From: Olsenella uli
GTDB taxonomy: Bacteria > Actinomycetota > Coriobacteriia > Coriobacteriales > Atopobiaceae
Length of the DNA stretch: 64,000 bases
Assembly (NCBI RefSeq): GCF_016899935.1
Contig: NZ_JACJJK010000005.1
Span: 62,001-126,000 of the forward strand
Direction of reading: 5' to 3'
Both the position numbers and the translations under genes were made by a program. The notes under the pieces were generated by a model. It was not told the origin of the DNA and made no database searches. It worked only from the letters and a program-made list of their open reading frames with translations. Shown one piece after another: positions 42,725 to 51,624 of this stretch (position 1 is its first letter; the number at the start of each line of letters is the position of its first letter).

Positions 42725-45700
42725 TTAGTGCTGAAAACCCTTGCGCTTCTGGAAGAGGTAGACACCTGCAAGCGCAGCGGTGGCGACGCCAGCCGCGGAC
42801 ATCGCGATGGTTCCCGACGAGCCCGTGCTCGGAAGCGTGTCTATGCCGGTGTTCTCAACGGTCACGCGGAAGGTGGCCTCCGCCCCCTCAACGGCGGTCG
42901 CGTTCTCAAGATTCGGGTAGGTAACGCTATCGTCCTCGTCAACGCTCGGAAGCGCCGCTTGGATGGTGCCATCGTCGGTCACGACGATCTTGAGCGGGTT
43001 CTCGAGCTTGGTGTAGCCAGCGGGGACGCTCGTCTCTACGAGCCAGTAGGTGCCGGGCTCGAGGTCGGAGAAGGTCGCGAGACCATCTTCACTCGTAGTC
43101 TGGGCTGTGCCAAACATGGCAGTATCGGTATCAGGGTTGTACGTCGGGTTCTGCTCGGTAGAGGTCTCCTCGTACAGCTGGAACGTAGCGCCCTGCAGGG
43201 TCTTGTCGCCGCTGTCCGGGTCACCCTCGGTCGGCTCGGTGTAGCAATCGTCATTTACCGTGTCCTCGTACTTCAGGACCTGGAGATTGGCGGTGTTCTT
43301 TCCATATGTGTTGGTCAGAGTGATTGTCTCGATACCGTCGCCACTTGTGGCGCTACCGTTAACTAGTTGGACAACACCTGCGGGAGTTTCCTCATCGGTG
43401 TCAGCCGCCGTCACACCACGCCACGGCAGCGCGTCGGTCCCGCCATCGTCGTCTCCCTCGCCGAAAGACTCGGCGATGTAGTAGTTCTTGTTCGGTTCCA
43501 GCCAGAAGGTGTAGGAGTGGTCATCGTCCATCTGGCTGTACTTGATGGAGCCGTTGTTGCCAACCTGGGTAAGCTCGCCGTCGTCTACGACGTTGTCATA
43601 ATCAGAGTCAGTCCACTCGTAAAGCGTGTAGGTAGCCTGGAAGTCTGCCGGAGCCGTGTTGCCCTCGGTGCCGGAGAACTGCTTCACGAGCTTGAGCGGG
43701 CGGGTGAAGGTAGCCTTGTTCGTGACGTTGACCACGATGCTACCGTAGCCGGGCATCGTCGCAGAAGCGACGCCGTTCTCAACACTGCTCCCCGGTATGT
43801 CCTCCCCCGCGCCGTCCGTCACGGTGCAACTCATGTCGTACTTATCGCTGATATGAGCTCCCGGCTCTGTTATGTCCGAGGTGCCGACCTCCTGTACCGT
43901 GACCTTGTCGTCCACCTGGAGATCGGGGAAGACCGCGGTCTGGTCGTTTTTCAGCGTGAGGTAGCCGTTCTCGTCTGTGGTGCCCGTGATGCTCGTGCCC
44001 TGGATGGTGTACTGCTGGTTCGCATAAGGCTGACCGCCAACCTTCACCTGCATGGTGTAGGTGACGTCCGCGAGCTGCGGGGCGTAGTAGTTCTCGACCT
44101 CCTTGTGGACGGCGAGCTGGCCGTCGGGGATGGTCTTGAGGTTGAAGCTGATCTTGAGGTTCGAGGCACCCTCGCCGCGCTCCATGTAGAAGATCTGGAT
44201 GCGGTGGTTGGAGCCGTCGGCGAAGGTGTCGCCGTTCCAGTCGACCGAGCCCTCCTGGCGCGCGGCCTCGTACTGGGCCTTGATCGTGGTCGAGTGCCAC
44301 TCGGGCGTGTTCGGCCGATCGGTGTGGTCCTGGTCGATCGTCGTGTCGGTGTAGCGCACCTCGCCGGTGGCGAAGTTGATCGTGCCGCTCTGCGCGTCGT
44401 GGATGCCGCCGAGGTCGAGCACGAGGACGCCGTCGATGTAGACCCACATGTCGTCGTCGCCCGTGAACTCGAAGACCATGTCCTTCGGATCACCGTCCGG
44501 CTGGCCGTCCCCGTTTTGGTCGTTGGCCTCGACTTGACCGCCCTGCGGCTGGTAGAAGTCGGCCCACACGTACATGCCGAAGTGGAAGTCGTTGCTGCCC
44601 TGGAGCCCGTAGATGGGGTCGTTGTAGCCCGGGTCGCCCTCATGCAGCTCCTCGCCCTCCGCAGTGTAGTGGTTGCGGCTGATCACGTTGCTCGTGTCGA
44701 GGTCGTTGTACGGCATGAAGTTGCCGCGCTGGAAGTAGTACGGGGTGCCGCCGGCGGGGGATCCGAGCGCGTTGTAGAGGGTGAAGTTGTCATCGTCGTC
44801 GTTGGCGAGCGTCGCGAAGTTCTCGAAGGAGCTGTAGTAGAAGGTGCCGTCCTCGTTGTACTTGTCCAAGCGGAAGAGGTGGTTCACGGCATGGGAGTTG
44901 TCGACGCTGAAGGCGTTTTGGGAGCTGCCGAAGAGCCAACTGAGTGATCGATTTGGGGTCTCATACTGCCCGGTCAGGCTCGGCCAACCGTTCGTAGTGG
45001 TGGGGGTGGTCATGCCCTCCTTGACGTCGCCCGTGCGGCCGTTCTCGGTGTACTCGCCGCCGTTGAACTGGCGCACGTTGTCGGCGTAGTCGAACATGTA
45101 CATATGGACGCCCTTGTCAGCGCTGTCCACAGTGTCGACGGTCTCCAGTTCGGCGTTCGGCGTATACACCAAGTAAACGGTGTTGTTGCCAACGTTTGTC
45201 CATTTGCCACTGATTTGATTCCTGTACTGCCACCTATTGCTGCTATTTTGCAGCTGCACTAGGTCAGCTTTTCCATCCAACGAATTGGCATTTCGAGCAA
45301 GCTCAGCATGCTGATACGTATAGCCAGGAATTTGAGGGGCAATTTCGGACAGCGTAATCCAGTTGTTGCGCACGATGTCACTTAGACTTGAACCTATTTC
45401 GGCCCCGGATTCGTCAACACAGTGAATCTGAATTTCTGGCCTGTATCCAGAATAATAGCCCCACGTAATCGTGAAGGTGGAGAAGCTATCCACGGAAAAG
45501 TCGGCCGTCACGTTGTCGGCCTTGGCCTCGACGGTTCCCGCGCCCTTCTCGGCATCGGCCGCCTTAGCCTTGCCGGCATCGGCGGTCTGGGCCACGGTCT
45601 CGACCTTCTCGACCCCCCCCCTTGTCGTTCTCCGCCAGGTGCTGCACGGCGAGGGTGGAGGCGTCCACGTCGTCGCCCAGCGCGCCCTGGGGGAGCTCGA

Positions 45701-46085
45701 ACCTCACGTCCACGGCCTCGGACGGCTCGACCTCGTTGCCGTCGGCGTCGGTGAAGTACACGTCGAGCGCCGTGAAGCCGTCGTAGGAGACCTCGGCCTT
45801 GTCGAGCTCGTCGGCCACGGCCTGGGTGTCGGCGTCGTCGCTCAGGAGCTTGGCGCACAGCTCGGCGCCCTCGGGCAGCGCGCCGTTCGGCGCGTTCACG
45901 GTCACCTTGACGTCACCGCCCACAGCGGCACGCGCCTCGTCGGACATGTCCGCCGTAGTGGTGTACTCGCTTCCGCCATCAGCGGCATACGCCCTCTGCG
46001 TGCCCAAGCCCACGGCAAGGACGCCAAGAAGGACGACCGCCGAGAGGATTCCAAGAACCAGCCCTCTCCTTCGTCTTTTGTTCAT
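42725..46085 (-). CDS. Pilus tip adhesin with fibro-slime domain, split by a G9 tract
   Basis: As read, the gene is in two frames. Frame A (46085 to about 45621) encodes a signal peptide (MNKRRRRGLVLGILSAVVLLG...AYA) and about 155 residues, ending NDKGGG; it then stops at 45564. Frame B continues after nine G (45613-45621): VEKVETVAQTADAG, a region to about 45000, a fibro-slime/PA14-like domain (FTGDDDMWVYIDGVLVLDLGGIHD...), CnaB-like repeats (ATFQLYEETST...LVETSVPAGY) and the sorting signal LPSTGSSGT. Removing one G joins both into a 1119-residue protein. It is the first gene before the backbone pilin. GGGGGCTG precedes the ATG. A sequencing error is possible but phase variation is more likely. 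Confidence 0.88.
45613..45621 (-). repeat. Nine-G homopolymer in the adhesin gene
   Basis: The plus strand has nine consecutive C, so the coding strand has G9 right after codons for Glu-Asn-Asp. The two reading frames of the adhesin meet here. G8 (or G11) would restore the frame. It is the longest single-base run I noticed in the window. Confidence 0.9.
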
Positions 46086-46386
46086 TGGGCAGCCCCCAAA
46101 CTCGTCTGCGTTCCGAAACATCCCGTGCATGGGCACAGGACGCCCCTCACTTTTAAGCTCGAGTTTAGGTTTGGCTGTGTTTCAGCTTTTCCGCTGGTAG
46201 AGGGGGTGGAGGTATCTATTTCACATCACACATACAACTTCATAGGGAGGGGGTATCATCTCATTACCATACAGGTATGGTAGTGAGACCGCGAATCCGC
46301 ACCGTACGGAACGCGCCCCAGCGCCACGCCGGACCATCGCCGCGCGAGCTTGGGGGGAGGGGCCAGAACGGGCCTTTCACAAGTCT
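46086..46386. promoter_or_regulatory. 301-base regulatory gap upstream of the adhesin gene
   Basis: There is no gene here. An inverted repeat with 13-base arms and one mismatch lies at 46260-46272 and 46275-46287 (core TACCATAC-AG-GTATGGTA), about 175 bases before the adhesin start. A possible minus-strand -35 box TTGTAT lies at about 46238, with a weak TACCTC 17 bases later. The region is AT-rich between 46150 and 46290, as expected for a promoter. Confidence 0.6.
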
Positions 46387-46716
46387 TTACATTTCCTCGG
46401 TTGCCCACTTGGTGAGGCGGTAGACGTTCGCCAGCTGGGCGCCGTTCTCCGAGTGGACGGCCTGCGAGATCACCAGCTGGTCGCGCCGCATGCGGCTGAG
46501 CAGCCGGTTCACGGTCTTCTCGTTTCTCCCTATGGCGGCGGCAATCTGCGCCTTGGAGCAGGGATGGCCCTCGTGACGCTCCAGGAACTTGATAATCTGC
46601 AGCTCAGAGGGGGTCAGGCGAATCGGCCCGTTGGGCGTGTTGCGAATCCGGGACGAGGGCGGGGTGCGCAGCGTCCTGATGTCAGACTCCTCGAACATGG
46701 CAGAACCATCGACCAT
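46387..46716 (-). CDS. Winged-helix DNA-binding regulator
   Basis: This 109-residue protein has a winged helix-turn-helix core: LTPSELQIIKFLERHEGHPCSKAQIAAAIGRNEKTVNRLLSRMRRDQLVIS resembles MarR/LexA-like domains, here quoted in parts (SELQIIKFLERHEG, SKAQIAAAIGRNEKTVNRLL). An N-terminal arm of about 35 residues precedes it. GGGAGG lies upstream of the ATG at 46716. It is divergent from an XRE regulator across a perfect palindrome and lies upstream of the pilus adhesin, so a role in pilus control is likely. The family assignment beyond wHTH is not certain. Confidence 0.75.
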   Translation of the reverse strand: MVDGSAMFEESDIRTLRTPPSSRIRNTPNGPIRLTPSELQIIKFLERHEGHPCSKAQIAAAIGRNEKTVNRLLSRMRRDQLVISQAVHSENGAQLANVYRLTKWATEEM

Positions 46717-46780
46717 TGGTGACCTCCCCCGCTGCCGCGACCCCCGGCGCGCCGTCCGACTTGCTTCGATGGCTGTTGAG

Positions 46781-46800
46781 TGTACGTCTATAGACGTACA
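46781..46800. promoter_or_regulatory. Perfect 20-base palindrome between two regulator genes
   Basis: TGTACGTCTA is followed directly by its mirror TAGACGTACA. It lies 65 bases upstream of the wHTH gene (minus) and 36 bases upstream of the XRE gene (plus), overlapping where their promoters should be. It is a strong candidate operator for one of the two proteins. Confidence 0.75.
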
Positions 46801-46835
46801 TTCGCAAGAAGAGGGCCTATACGCTGCAATACACT

Positions 46836-47153
46836 ATGAGCAGCGCAACGCGACAAGCCTTTGGCAAACGGGTCCGCCAGCTTCGTGCTGAGCGCGGCCT
46901 CTCGTTGAGGAAATTTGCGCTCATCATCGGGACCAACAAGTCATATCTGGTGGACGTGGAGTACGGACGCAAGTCGCCCACGCTCGACACCATCGAGCGG
47001 ATCGCGCGCGGGCTCGACGTGACGATCTCCTTCTTGGTGCAGGGCATCGACGCCGCCGGCGGCATCGAGTACGACGGCGGCGAGCCCTGCGTCGTCGTGG
47101 ACGGCCGGGGCGCCTATCGCCCTCCCGAGCGTCTGGATGAAGAGGCCCGGTGA
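46836..47153 (+). CDS. XRE-family helix-turn-helix regulator
   Basis: This 105-residue protein begins with an HTH_3/XRE domain (FGKRVRQLRAERGLSLRKFALIIGTNKSYLVDVEYGRKSPTLDTIERIARGLDV, shown by RQLRAERGLS and SYLVDVEYGRKSPTLDTI). A short 40-residue tail follows. It has no clear ribosome site and might be leaderless or start from the ATG close to its own promoter. It is the only plus-strand gene inside the pilus region. Its last 40 bases overlap the end of the sortase gene on the other strand. Confidence 0.88.
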   Translation: MSSATRQAFGKRVRQLRAERGLSLRKFALIIGTNKSYLVDVEYGRKSPTLDTIERIARGLDVTISFLVQGIDAAGGIEYDGGEPCVVVDGRGAYRPPERLDEEAR

Positions 47154-48046
47154 TCGTCTCCTGAGAAGTGCCTGCCGCCGCGCGCCCTCCGGGCCCGCGT
47201 GCGGCGCACGTGTCGCGCGACCAGAGCGCATGCCGCCACGACAGCGATGCCCGCGACCGTGAGGGCGGTGAGCGGCACGCCCGGCGCCGCCTCGGCGGCA
47301 GTCGGCTCCCCCGCCGCGCCCGCTCCCCGCTCCGTCCACTCGGCGGGCAGCTCGCAGCGCTCGGCATGGACGAGCAGGCGGTGCGAGTTCACGCCGTACG
47401 GGACGCAGGTGACCAGGGTCACCAGGTCCCTCCCCTCCTGGACGGCCACGCTCTCGGTCTCGTCGGGCAGCACGGTCTCCGTGCTGGTGACGCGGTAGGC
47501 CAGTTCCTTCCCCAGCGTCTCGATTACGAAGTAGTCGCCCGGCTTCAGCTCGTCCAGCCGGTCGAAGATCTTCACGGCCGGCAGGCCGTTGTGCCCGGCG
47601 AGGACGGCGTGCGTGGAGGGGCCGCCCACCGGCAGGGAGGTTCCGGGCTCGTGGCCGACTCCCTGCTGGAGGTCGGCGGCGTCGGTGTAGTGGTAGATCG
47701 GGACGCGCAGGTCGATCTTGGGGATGGAGAGGGTGCCCATGACGCCGTCGCCGCCGAGGTTGAGCAGGCTCTCGTACGCCTCGTCGGAGCCTGCGGAGCC
47801 GTCGGAGCCCTCGGGAATCACAGCGGAAGAACCGCCTGCGGCGACCTGCTCGTTGTAGTCCTGCGCGCGGTCCGTCTCCTCGGCGAGCCTCTGCTCGCCG
47901 GCCTCGTCCACGATCTGGTCCTGGACGGAGATGACCTCGTGCTGGCGCTGCTTGTACACATAGTCGCTGACGTAGGGATAGGCGATGAGGCCCACGCCCA
48001 TGACAAACGCGACCGCCGCGATGGCGAGACGAACCCTCTTCACCAC
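47114..48046 (-). CDS. Class C sortase of the second pilus locus
   Basis: This 310-residue sortase has an N-terminal helix (LAIAAVAFVMGVGLIAYPYV), catalytic His (LAGHNGL), Cys (LVTCVPYG) and Arg (HRLLVHAER), a C-terminal helix and a basic tail. The start is probably GTG at 48046 with GAGGGGG-type sequence just upstream. It follows two pilin genes on the same strand and should polymerise them. It overlaps the convergent XRE gene by 40 bases at the 3' end. It closely resembles the 408-residue sortase of the other locus. Confidence 0.92.
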   Translation of the reverse strand: MVKRVRLAIAAVAFVMGVGLIAYPYVSDYVYKQRQHEVISVQDQIVDEAGEQRLAEETDRAQDYNEQVAAGGSSAVIPEGSDGSAGSDEAYESLLNLGGDGVMGTLSIPKIDLRVPIYHYTDAADLQQGVGHEPGTSLPVGGPSTHAVLAGHNGLPAVKIFDRLDELKPGDYFVIETLGKELAYRVTSTETVLPDETESVAVQEGRDLVTLVTCVPYGVNSHRLLVHAERCELPAEWTERGAGAAGEPTAAEAAPGVPLTALTVAGIAVVAACALVARHVRRTRARRARGGRHFSGDDHRASSSRRSGGR

Positions 48047-48075
48047 ACCCCCTCGGACCCGAAACCAACGCGCGC

Positions 48076-48143
48076 GGGGCGGAGGGCGCCGCAGCCCCTC
48101 CGCCCCGTCTCATGTGGAAAAGGGACTGTCCCTTTTCCACATG
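48076..48143. repeat. Two hairpins between pilin and sortase genes
   Basis: A near-perfect palindrome with 16-base arms and a single central base lies at 48111-48126 and 48128-48143 (CATGTGGAAAAGGGAC and its complement). A second hairpin, GGGGCGGAGGG/CCCTCCGCCCC, is at 48076-48106. The first has the look of a REP-like mobile palindrome; both may attenuate pilin-to-sortase transcription. Confidence 0.8.
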
Positions 48144-48147
48144 TCGG

Positions 48148-49602
48148 CTAGCTGTCCTTGCGAGCGCGCGCGACGAGGTACGCCGCACCGGCAACGAGGC
48201 CGGCGCCCGCAGCCGTCAGCGCCACCGCACCGATGCCGCCGGTCGAGGGCAGCGAGGAGAGCGGGGTCTTCGGGAGGTCGCCGAAGTAGGAGGCCTCGAC
48301 GTTCTTGGCCTCGTTCTCGCCGTCGCCGAGCACGAACTCGAGGGGCGTCTCGTTGAGCTGGTAGCCGTCGGGCGCCACGGTCTCGGTCCAGCGGTAGGTG
48401 CCAGCGCCGAGGGAGAGCTGGTCGGCCGTGGTCGCCTTGTCGGCGCCCTTGTTGGCGGCGATGCTGCCCCCGCCGTACGTGGTCTCCCACGCCTGGGTGT
48501 CCTCGTTCCACTTCTCGAGCCTGAAGCTGGCGCCGGAGAGCTTCTCGGCGTCGGCGGAGCCGACGACCGCGCCATCCTGCTCGGTACCGACGACCTTGGT
48601 GACGTTCGCGCCGTAGAGGACGACGTCCGCCTCGGTCTTCTCGGTCGCCGTGGTCGTGGTGGGATCGTCGTCCGTCACGTGGCGGTACCACTCGACGTAG
48701 GTCTCGTCGGTGAGGGTGCCCACCTGGCCGCCGTCGACGGTAGCCTCGAGCGTGAGCACGAGCTGGTCGCCCGCCTCGACCTTCATGAGGTCGGAGGAGC
48801 TCAGGGAGACGCGCGTCTGGAAGGTGCCGTCGGACTGCTTGTTGTTGGTGAGCATGCCGACCTTCTCGCCGTTGACCGTGCGGGAGTCGGAGTCATCCAC
48901 GAAGCTCAGGCCCTCGGGCAGGGAGTTGTACAGCACGAAGTTGATGCCCGAGTCCTTGGTGAGGCCGTTGTAGGTCGGCAGGTCCACCGTGACCTTGACG
49001 TACACGGTGTCGCCACGGTCGAGCGTATCGACCGAGTCGGTCCAGGTCTCCCCGTCGTCGGACACCTGCACGGTGAGGGAGCTGTTGACGGTGTCGTCGT
49101 TCTTCTTGAGCTCCACGGTGCCGCTCGGCTTGCCCCAGTTGCCGCTCGAGGGGTCCTGAGCGCGCGGCACGCACGAGAGAATCGTGGTTTGCCAGCTCAC
49201 GCCGGCCTTTTCGGACGTGGCCTTCACCAGGTAGAGACCGGCGTCGATGTCCCAGAAGTTGGCGGTGGTGGAGAATCCGGCGGACTTGGAGTACGTGGGC
49301 TCCTGGTCGCCGAGCTGCTTGGCAATCTGGTTGGCCACGACCTCCGGGTCGTCCATGTAGTCCTGGATGTCAAAGTCAAAGCCGGGCTCAAGTTCGTAGT
49401 CGAGCTCGTTGTCCTCGCCGATGAAGACCGACGCGACCTTGTAGAGCTCGATGGTCCCGGCGCCGTTCACGCCGGTGACCGTGGCGTTGCCCTTCTGGAG
49501 CGGCGTGCCCGCCGCCAGCGCCGTGACCGGCGCGACCGAGAGGGCCAGCGCCGCTGCCGCGACGGCCGCGACGACGCCTCTCAGCCTCTCCTTCAACCTC
49601 AT
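48148..49602 (-). CDS. LPxTG pilin, second locus, copy B
   Basis: This 484-residue surface protein has a signal peptide (about 1-31), beta-rich domains with the pilin-type Lys in GTVELKKNDDTV, an E-box-like YRWTETVAPDGYQLNE and the sorting signal LSSLPSTGGIGA followed by a helix and ARARKDS. It is a paralogue of the pilin encoded just upstream: they share APV-A-AA signal ends, LNETPLEFVLGDG and the DLP-LPSTGG end. GAAGGGGG precedes the ATG. It is followed by two hairpins and the sortase gene. Confidence 0.92.
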   Translation of the reverse strand: MRLKERLRGVVAAVAAAALALSVAPVTALAAGTPLQKGNATVTGVNGAGTIELYKVASVFIGEDNELDYELEPGFDFDIQDYMDDPEVVANQIAKQLGDQEPTYSKSAGFSTTANFWDIDAGLYLVKATSEKAGVSWQTTILSCVPRAQDPSSGNWGKPSGTVELKKNDDTVNSSLTVQVSDDGETWTDSVDTLDRGDTVYVKVTVDLPTYNGLTKDSGINFVLYNSLPEGLSFVDDSDSRTVNGEKVGMLTNNKQSDGTFQTRVSLSSSDLMKVEAGDQLVLTLEATVDGGQVGTLTDETYVEWYRHVTDDDPTTTTATEKTEADVVLYGANVTKVVGTEQDGAVVGSADAEKLSGASFRLEKWNEDTQAWETTYGGGSIAANKGADKATTADQLSLGAGTYRWTETVAPDGYQLNETPLEFVLGDGENEAKNVEASYFGDLPKTPLSSLPSTGGIGAVALTAAGAGLVAGAAYLVARARKDS

Positions 49603-49619
49603 AGAAACCCCCTTCTCAC

Positions 49620-49654
49620 TGCCGCACGTGCGGCACCCAGGGCGCAGCGCGCCC
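49620..49654 (-). other. Hairpins between the two pilin genes
   Basis: A perfect 16-base palindrome (TGCCGCACGTGCGGCA, 49620-49635) lies beside GGGCGC/GCGCCC (49640-49654), in the 99-base gap upstream of the pilin at 49602. They may terminate or process the upstream pilin mRNA. Confidence 0.5.
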
Positions 49655-49701
49655 GCTTACAAAGCCGTTCATCGGCATCTCTGCCGAGAAGAACCGTGTG
49701 C

Positions 49702-51168
49702 TCAGTGCTCCCTGCGCGCGCGGGCCGTCAGGGCGACCGCCGCGACCACGAGGCCGGAGCCCGCCGCGCTCAGCACGACCGTGCCGGCGCCGCCGGTCGA
49801 CGGCAGCGACGGGAGGTTGGGAACCTCCTCGAGGTCACCGAAGTAGCGCGCGTCCACGAAGCCCTGCTCGTCCCCGTCGCCGAGGACAAACTCGAGCGGC
49901 GTCTCGTTGAGCTGGTAGCCCTCGGGCGCCTCGAGCTCGACCCAGCGGTAGGAGCCGGCGGGAAGCGCGCGGACCGTCGCCGTGGGTGAGGCGTCGAGAG
50001 CGTCCGCGACGCGGACGTACTCGCCGTCGACCAGCCGCTCCAGGGCGAACACGGCGCCGTCGAGGCGCTCGTCGTCGGAGGAGCCCACGACCGCGTCGTC
50101 GCGCAGCTCGCCGGCAACCTTGGTCACGCTCGCGCCATACAGGGTCACGCTCGCCGAGACGGCGTCGGTCGTGACGAGGTCGTCCGAGCCGGCGGAGAAG
50201 TCGTCGGTGGCGTGCTTGTAGTACTCGACGTGGGCGTCTCCCCCGAGCGTCCCGCACAGGTCGTCGGCGGTGAGCCGGGCCTGGTAGACAAGCGAGAGGG
50301 TCCCGCCGCCTGCGTTCTTGATGTCCTTCGCGCCGAGGGAGCCCTTGATGCGCGCACCGTCCGCGCCGGAGAGGACGCTGACGCCCCTGCTGGAGGAGAA
50401 GCCCTCGCCGTCGAGCTGGAGGCGCGCCGAGCCGCTCACGTACTCCAGCCCGGCCGGCAGGCTGTCCACGACGTCGAACGTGATGTCCGCGTTATCGGAG
50501 AGGCCCTGGTAGGTGGGCACGGCCACGCTCACCCGGAAGGAGACCGTGTCGCCGACGGAGGCCGTGTCGAGGTCGCCGTCCTCCTCCCAGCTCTCGCCGT
50601 CCGCGGAGACCTCCTTCGCGAGCGTGGTGCCCACGAGGTCCGGGTTCTTCTTGAGCGCGACCTCGCCCACGGGAGCGCCCCAGGCCTCCCCCGCCTCGGG
50701 CTTTGGCGGCGCCACGCCGAGAATCGTCGTCTGGAAGCACCAGCCTGCCTCATCAGCGTCCACCCGCACCACGTAGAGGCCCGCGTCGATGCCCGTGAAC
50801 GTGGCAACGTCGCCCTCGATCGAGCAGCCCTCCGTGCCGGGGGCAGCGTAGCTGGGCCGGGCGTCGTCGGGAACGAGGTTGGCGATCTGGTTGGCCATCC
50901 GCTCCCGCGTCGCCTCGTCCCCGTTCAGGTACGAGTCAAAGATGAAGTTGTACCCGGGCTCGTTGGTGTAGACGAGCTCGTTGTCCGGGCCCACGCTCAC
51001 CGACGTCACCTTGTAGAGGCTGACGCTTGTGGCGCCCGCGACCCCGGTGACCCGCGCCGTGCCCGTCCCGAGGGAGGCGGCCGGCGCGGCCACGGGCGCG
51101 ACCGAGAGGACCATCAGGGCCGCGGCGACCGTCGCCACAATGGCGCGAAATCTCTTCCACCGTGTCAT
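49702..51168 (-). CDS. LPxTG pilin, second locus, copy A
   Basis: This 488-residue surface protein has a signal peptide (about 1-31), SpaA/isopeptide-type domains, the Lys-containing GEVALKKNPDLVG segment, an E-box-like YRWVELEAPEGYQLNE and the sorting signal SLPSTGGAGT with a C-terminal helix and ARARREH. It is paralogous to the next pilin. GGGGGGACAG precedes the ATG. The promoter at 51201-51231 is the clearest in the window and carries the 16-base word also found at 24.9 kb. Confidence 0.92.
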   Translation of the reverse strand: MTRWKRFRAIVATVAAALMVLSVAPVAAPAASLGTGTARVTGVAGATSVSLYKVTSVSVGPDNELVYTNEPGYNFIFDSYLNGDEATRERMANQIANLVPDDARPSYAAPGTEGCSIEGDVATFTGIDAGLYVVRVDADEAGWCFQTTILGVAPPKPEAGEAWGAPVGEVALKKNPDLVGTTLAKEVSADGESWEEDGDLDTASVGDTVSFRVSVAVPTYQGLSDNADITFDVVDSLPAGLEYVSGSARLQLDGEGFSSSRGVSVLSGADGARIKGSLGAKDIKNAGGGTLSLVYQARLTADDLCGTLGGDAHVEYYKHATDDFSAGSDDLVTTDAVSASVTLYGASVTKVAGELRDDAVVGSSDDERLDGAVFALERLVDGEYVRVADALDASPTATVRALPAGSYRWVELEAPEGYQLNETPLEFVLGDGDEQGFVDARYFGDLEEVPNLPSLPSTGGAGTVVLSAAGSGLVVAAVALTARARREH

Positions 51169-51200
51169 CTCTGTCCCCCCTATGCTGCGGCAAAAATTGG

Positions 51201-51231
51201 ATTATACCTGCACGTTTTCAGATAAGGTCAA
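51201..51231 (-). promoter_or_regulatory. Promoter of the second pilus locus
   Basis: On the minus strand TTGACC (51226-51231) and TATAAT (51201-51206) are 19 bases apart. The spacer holds TTATCTGAAAACGTGC (51210-51225), identical to the word at 24903-24918. The long spacer suggests that a protein binding the word helps or blocks RNA polymerase. Confidence 0.7.
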
Positions 51232-51435
51232 GCTAGACCCATCCTAAAAGCATGGGGGGAGGGATGGTCATAATCGGGGGTCGTCGGTCCCGGGCGAGCG
51301 TCGGGATTCTCTCGGCGACCGGACGTGTGACGGGCTTGAGGGTCGTGCTTCTCGGCCCTTCTCGCATAAACATCCGGATGTGAATTCATATAAACGGCCC
51401 GGTGACGTGCGGGGTTCCTCACGTCCTCACCGGAG

Positions 51436-51478
51436 AAATAGAACACATGTTTCTATTTTGCAGAAAAGGTGTTACGAT
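51436..51478 (+). promoter_or_regulatory. Palindrome and possible promoter of a tiny peptide gene
   Basis: AAATAGAA (51436-51443) and TTCTATTT (51451-51458) form a perfect inverted repeat. TTTCTA (51450-51455) and TACGAT (51473-51478) are 17 bases apart and could be -35/-10 boxes, with the palindrome overlapping the -35. The stretch from 51240 to 51430 holds nothing else I can name. Confidence 0.35.
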
Positions 51479-51535
51479 AAGAACAGCGGACAGGCGGCGC
51501 CCTCCGAGTCTCGCAGGAAGATTGGAGGGTTCCCA

Positions 51536-51616
51536 TTGACCAAGTTCACTGTGCTTGTTCTCTCATGCGCCGTGCTTCTGGCGACGCTGAGCGCCCTCAT
51601 CCTGATCGTTAGGTAG
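51536..51616 (+). CDS. Possible 26-residue membrane peptide
   Basis: A TTG at 51536 with GGAGGG seven bases upstream starts MTKFTVLVLSCAVLLATL followed by SALILIVR and a stop. The peptide is one hydrophobic helix with a Lys near the start and an Arg at the end. This is the form of small holin-like or type I toxin peptides, but also of harmless small membrane proteins. A palindromic promoter lies upstream and a strong RNA fold directly downstream. The coding call rests on the ribosome site and composition only. Confidence 0.4.
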   Translation: MTKFTVLVLSCAVLLATLSALILIVR

Positions 51617-51624
51617 GACCGCCC

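Noticed and set aside
42725-46085. Programmed ribosomal frameshift in the adhesin
   Set aside because: A long G-run in a surface adhesin, without a slippery heptamer plus downstream pseudoknot that I can see, fits slipped-strand variation better.
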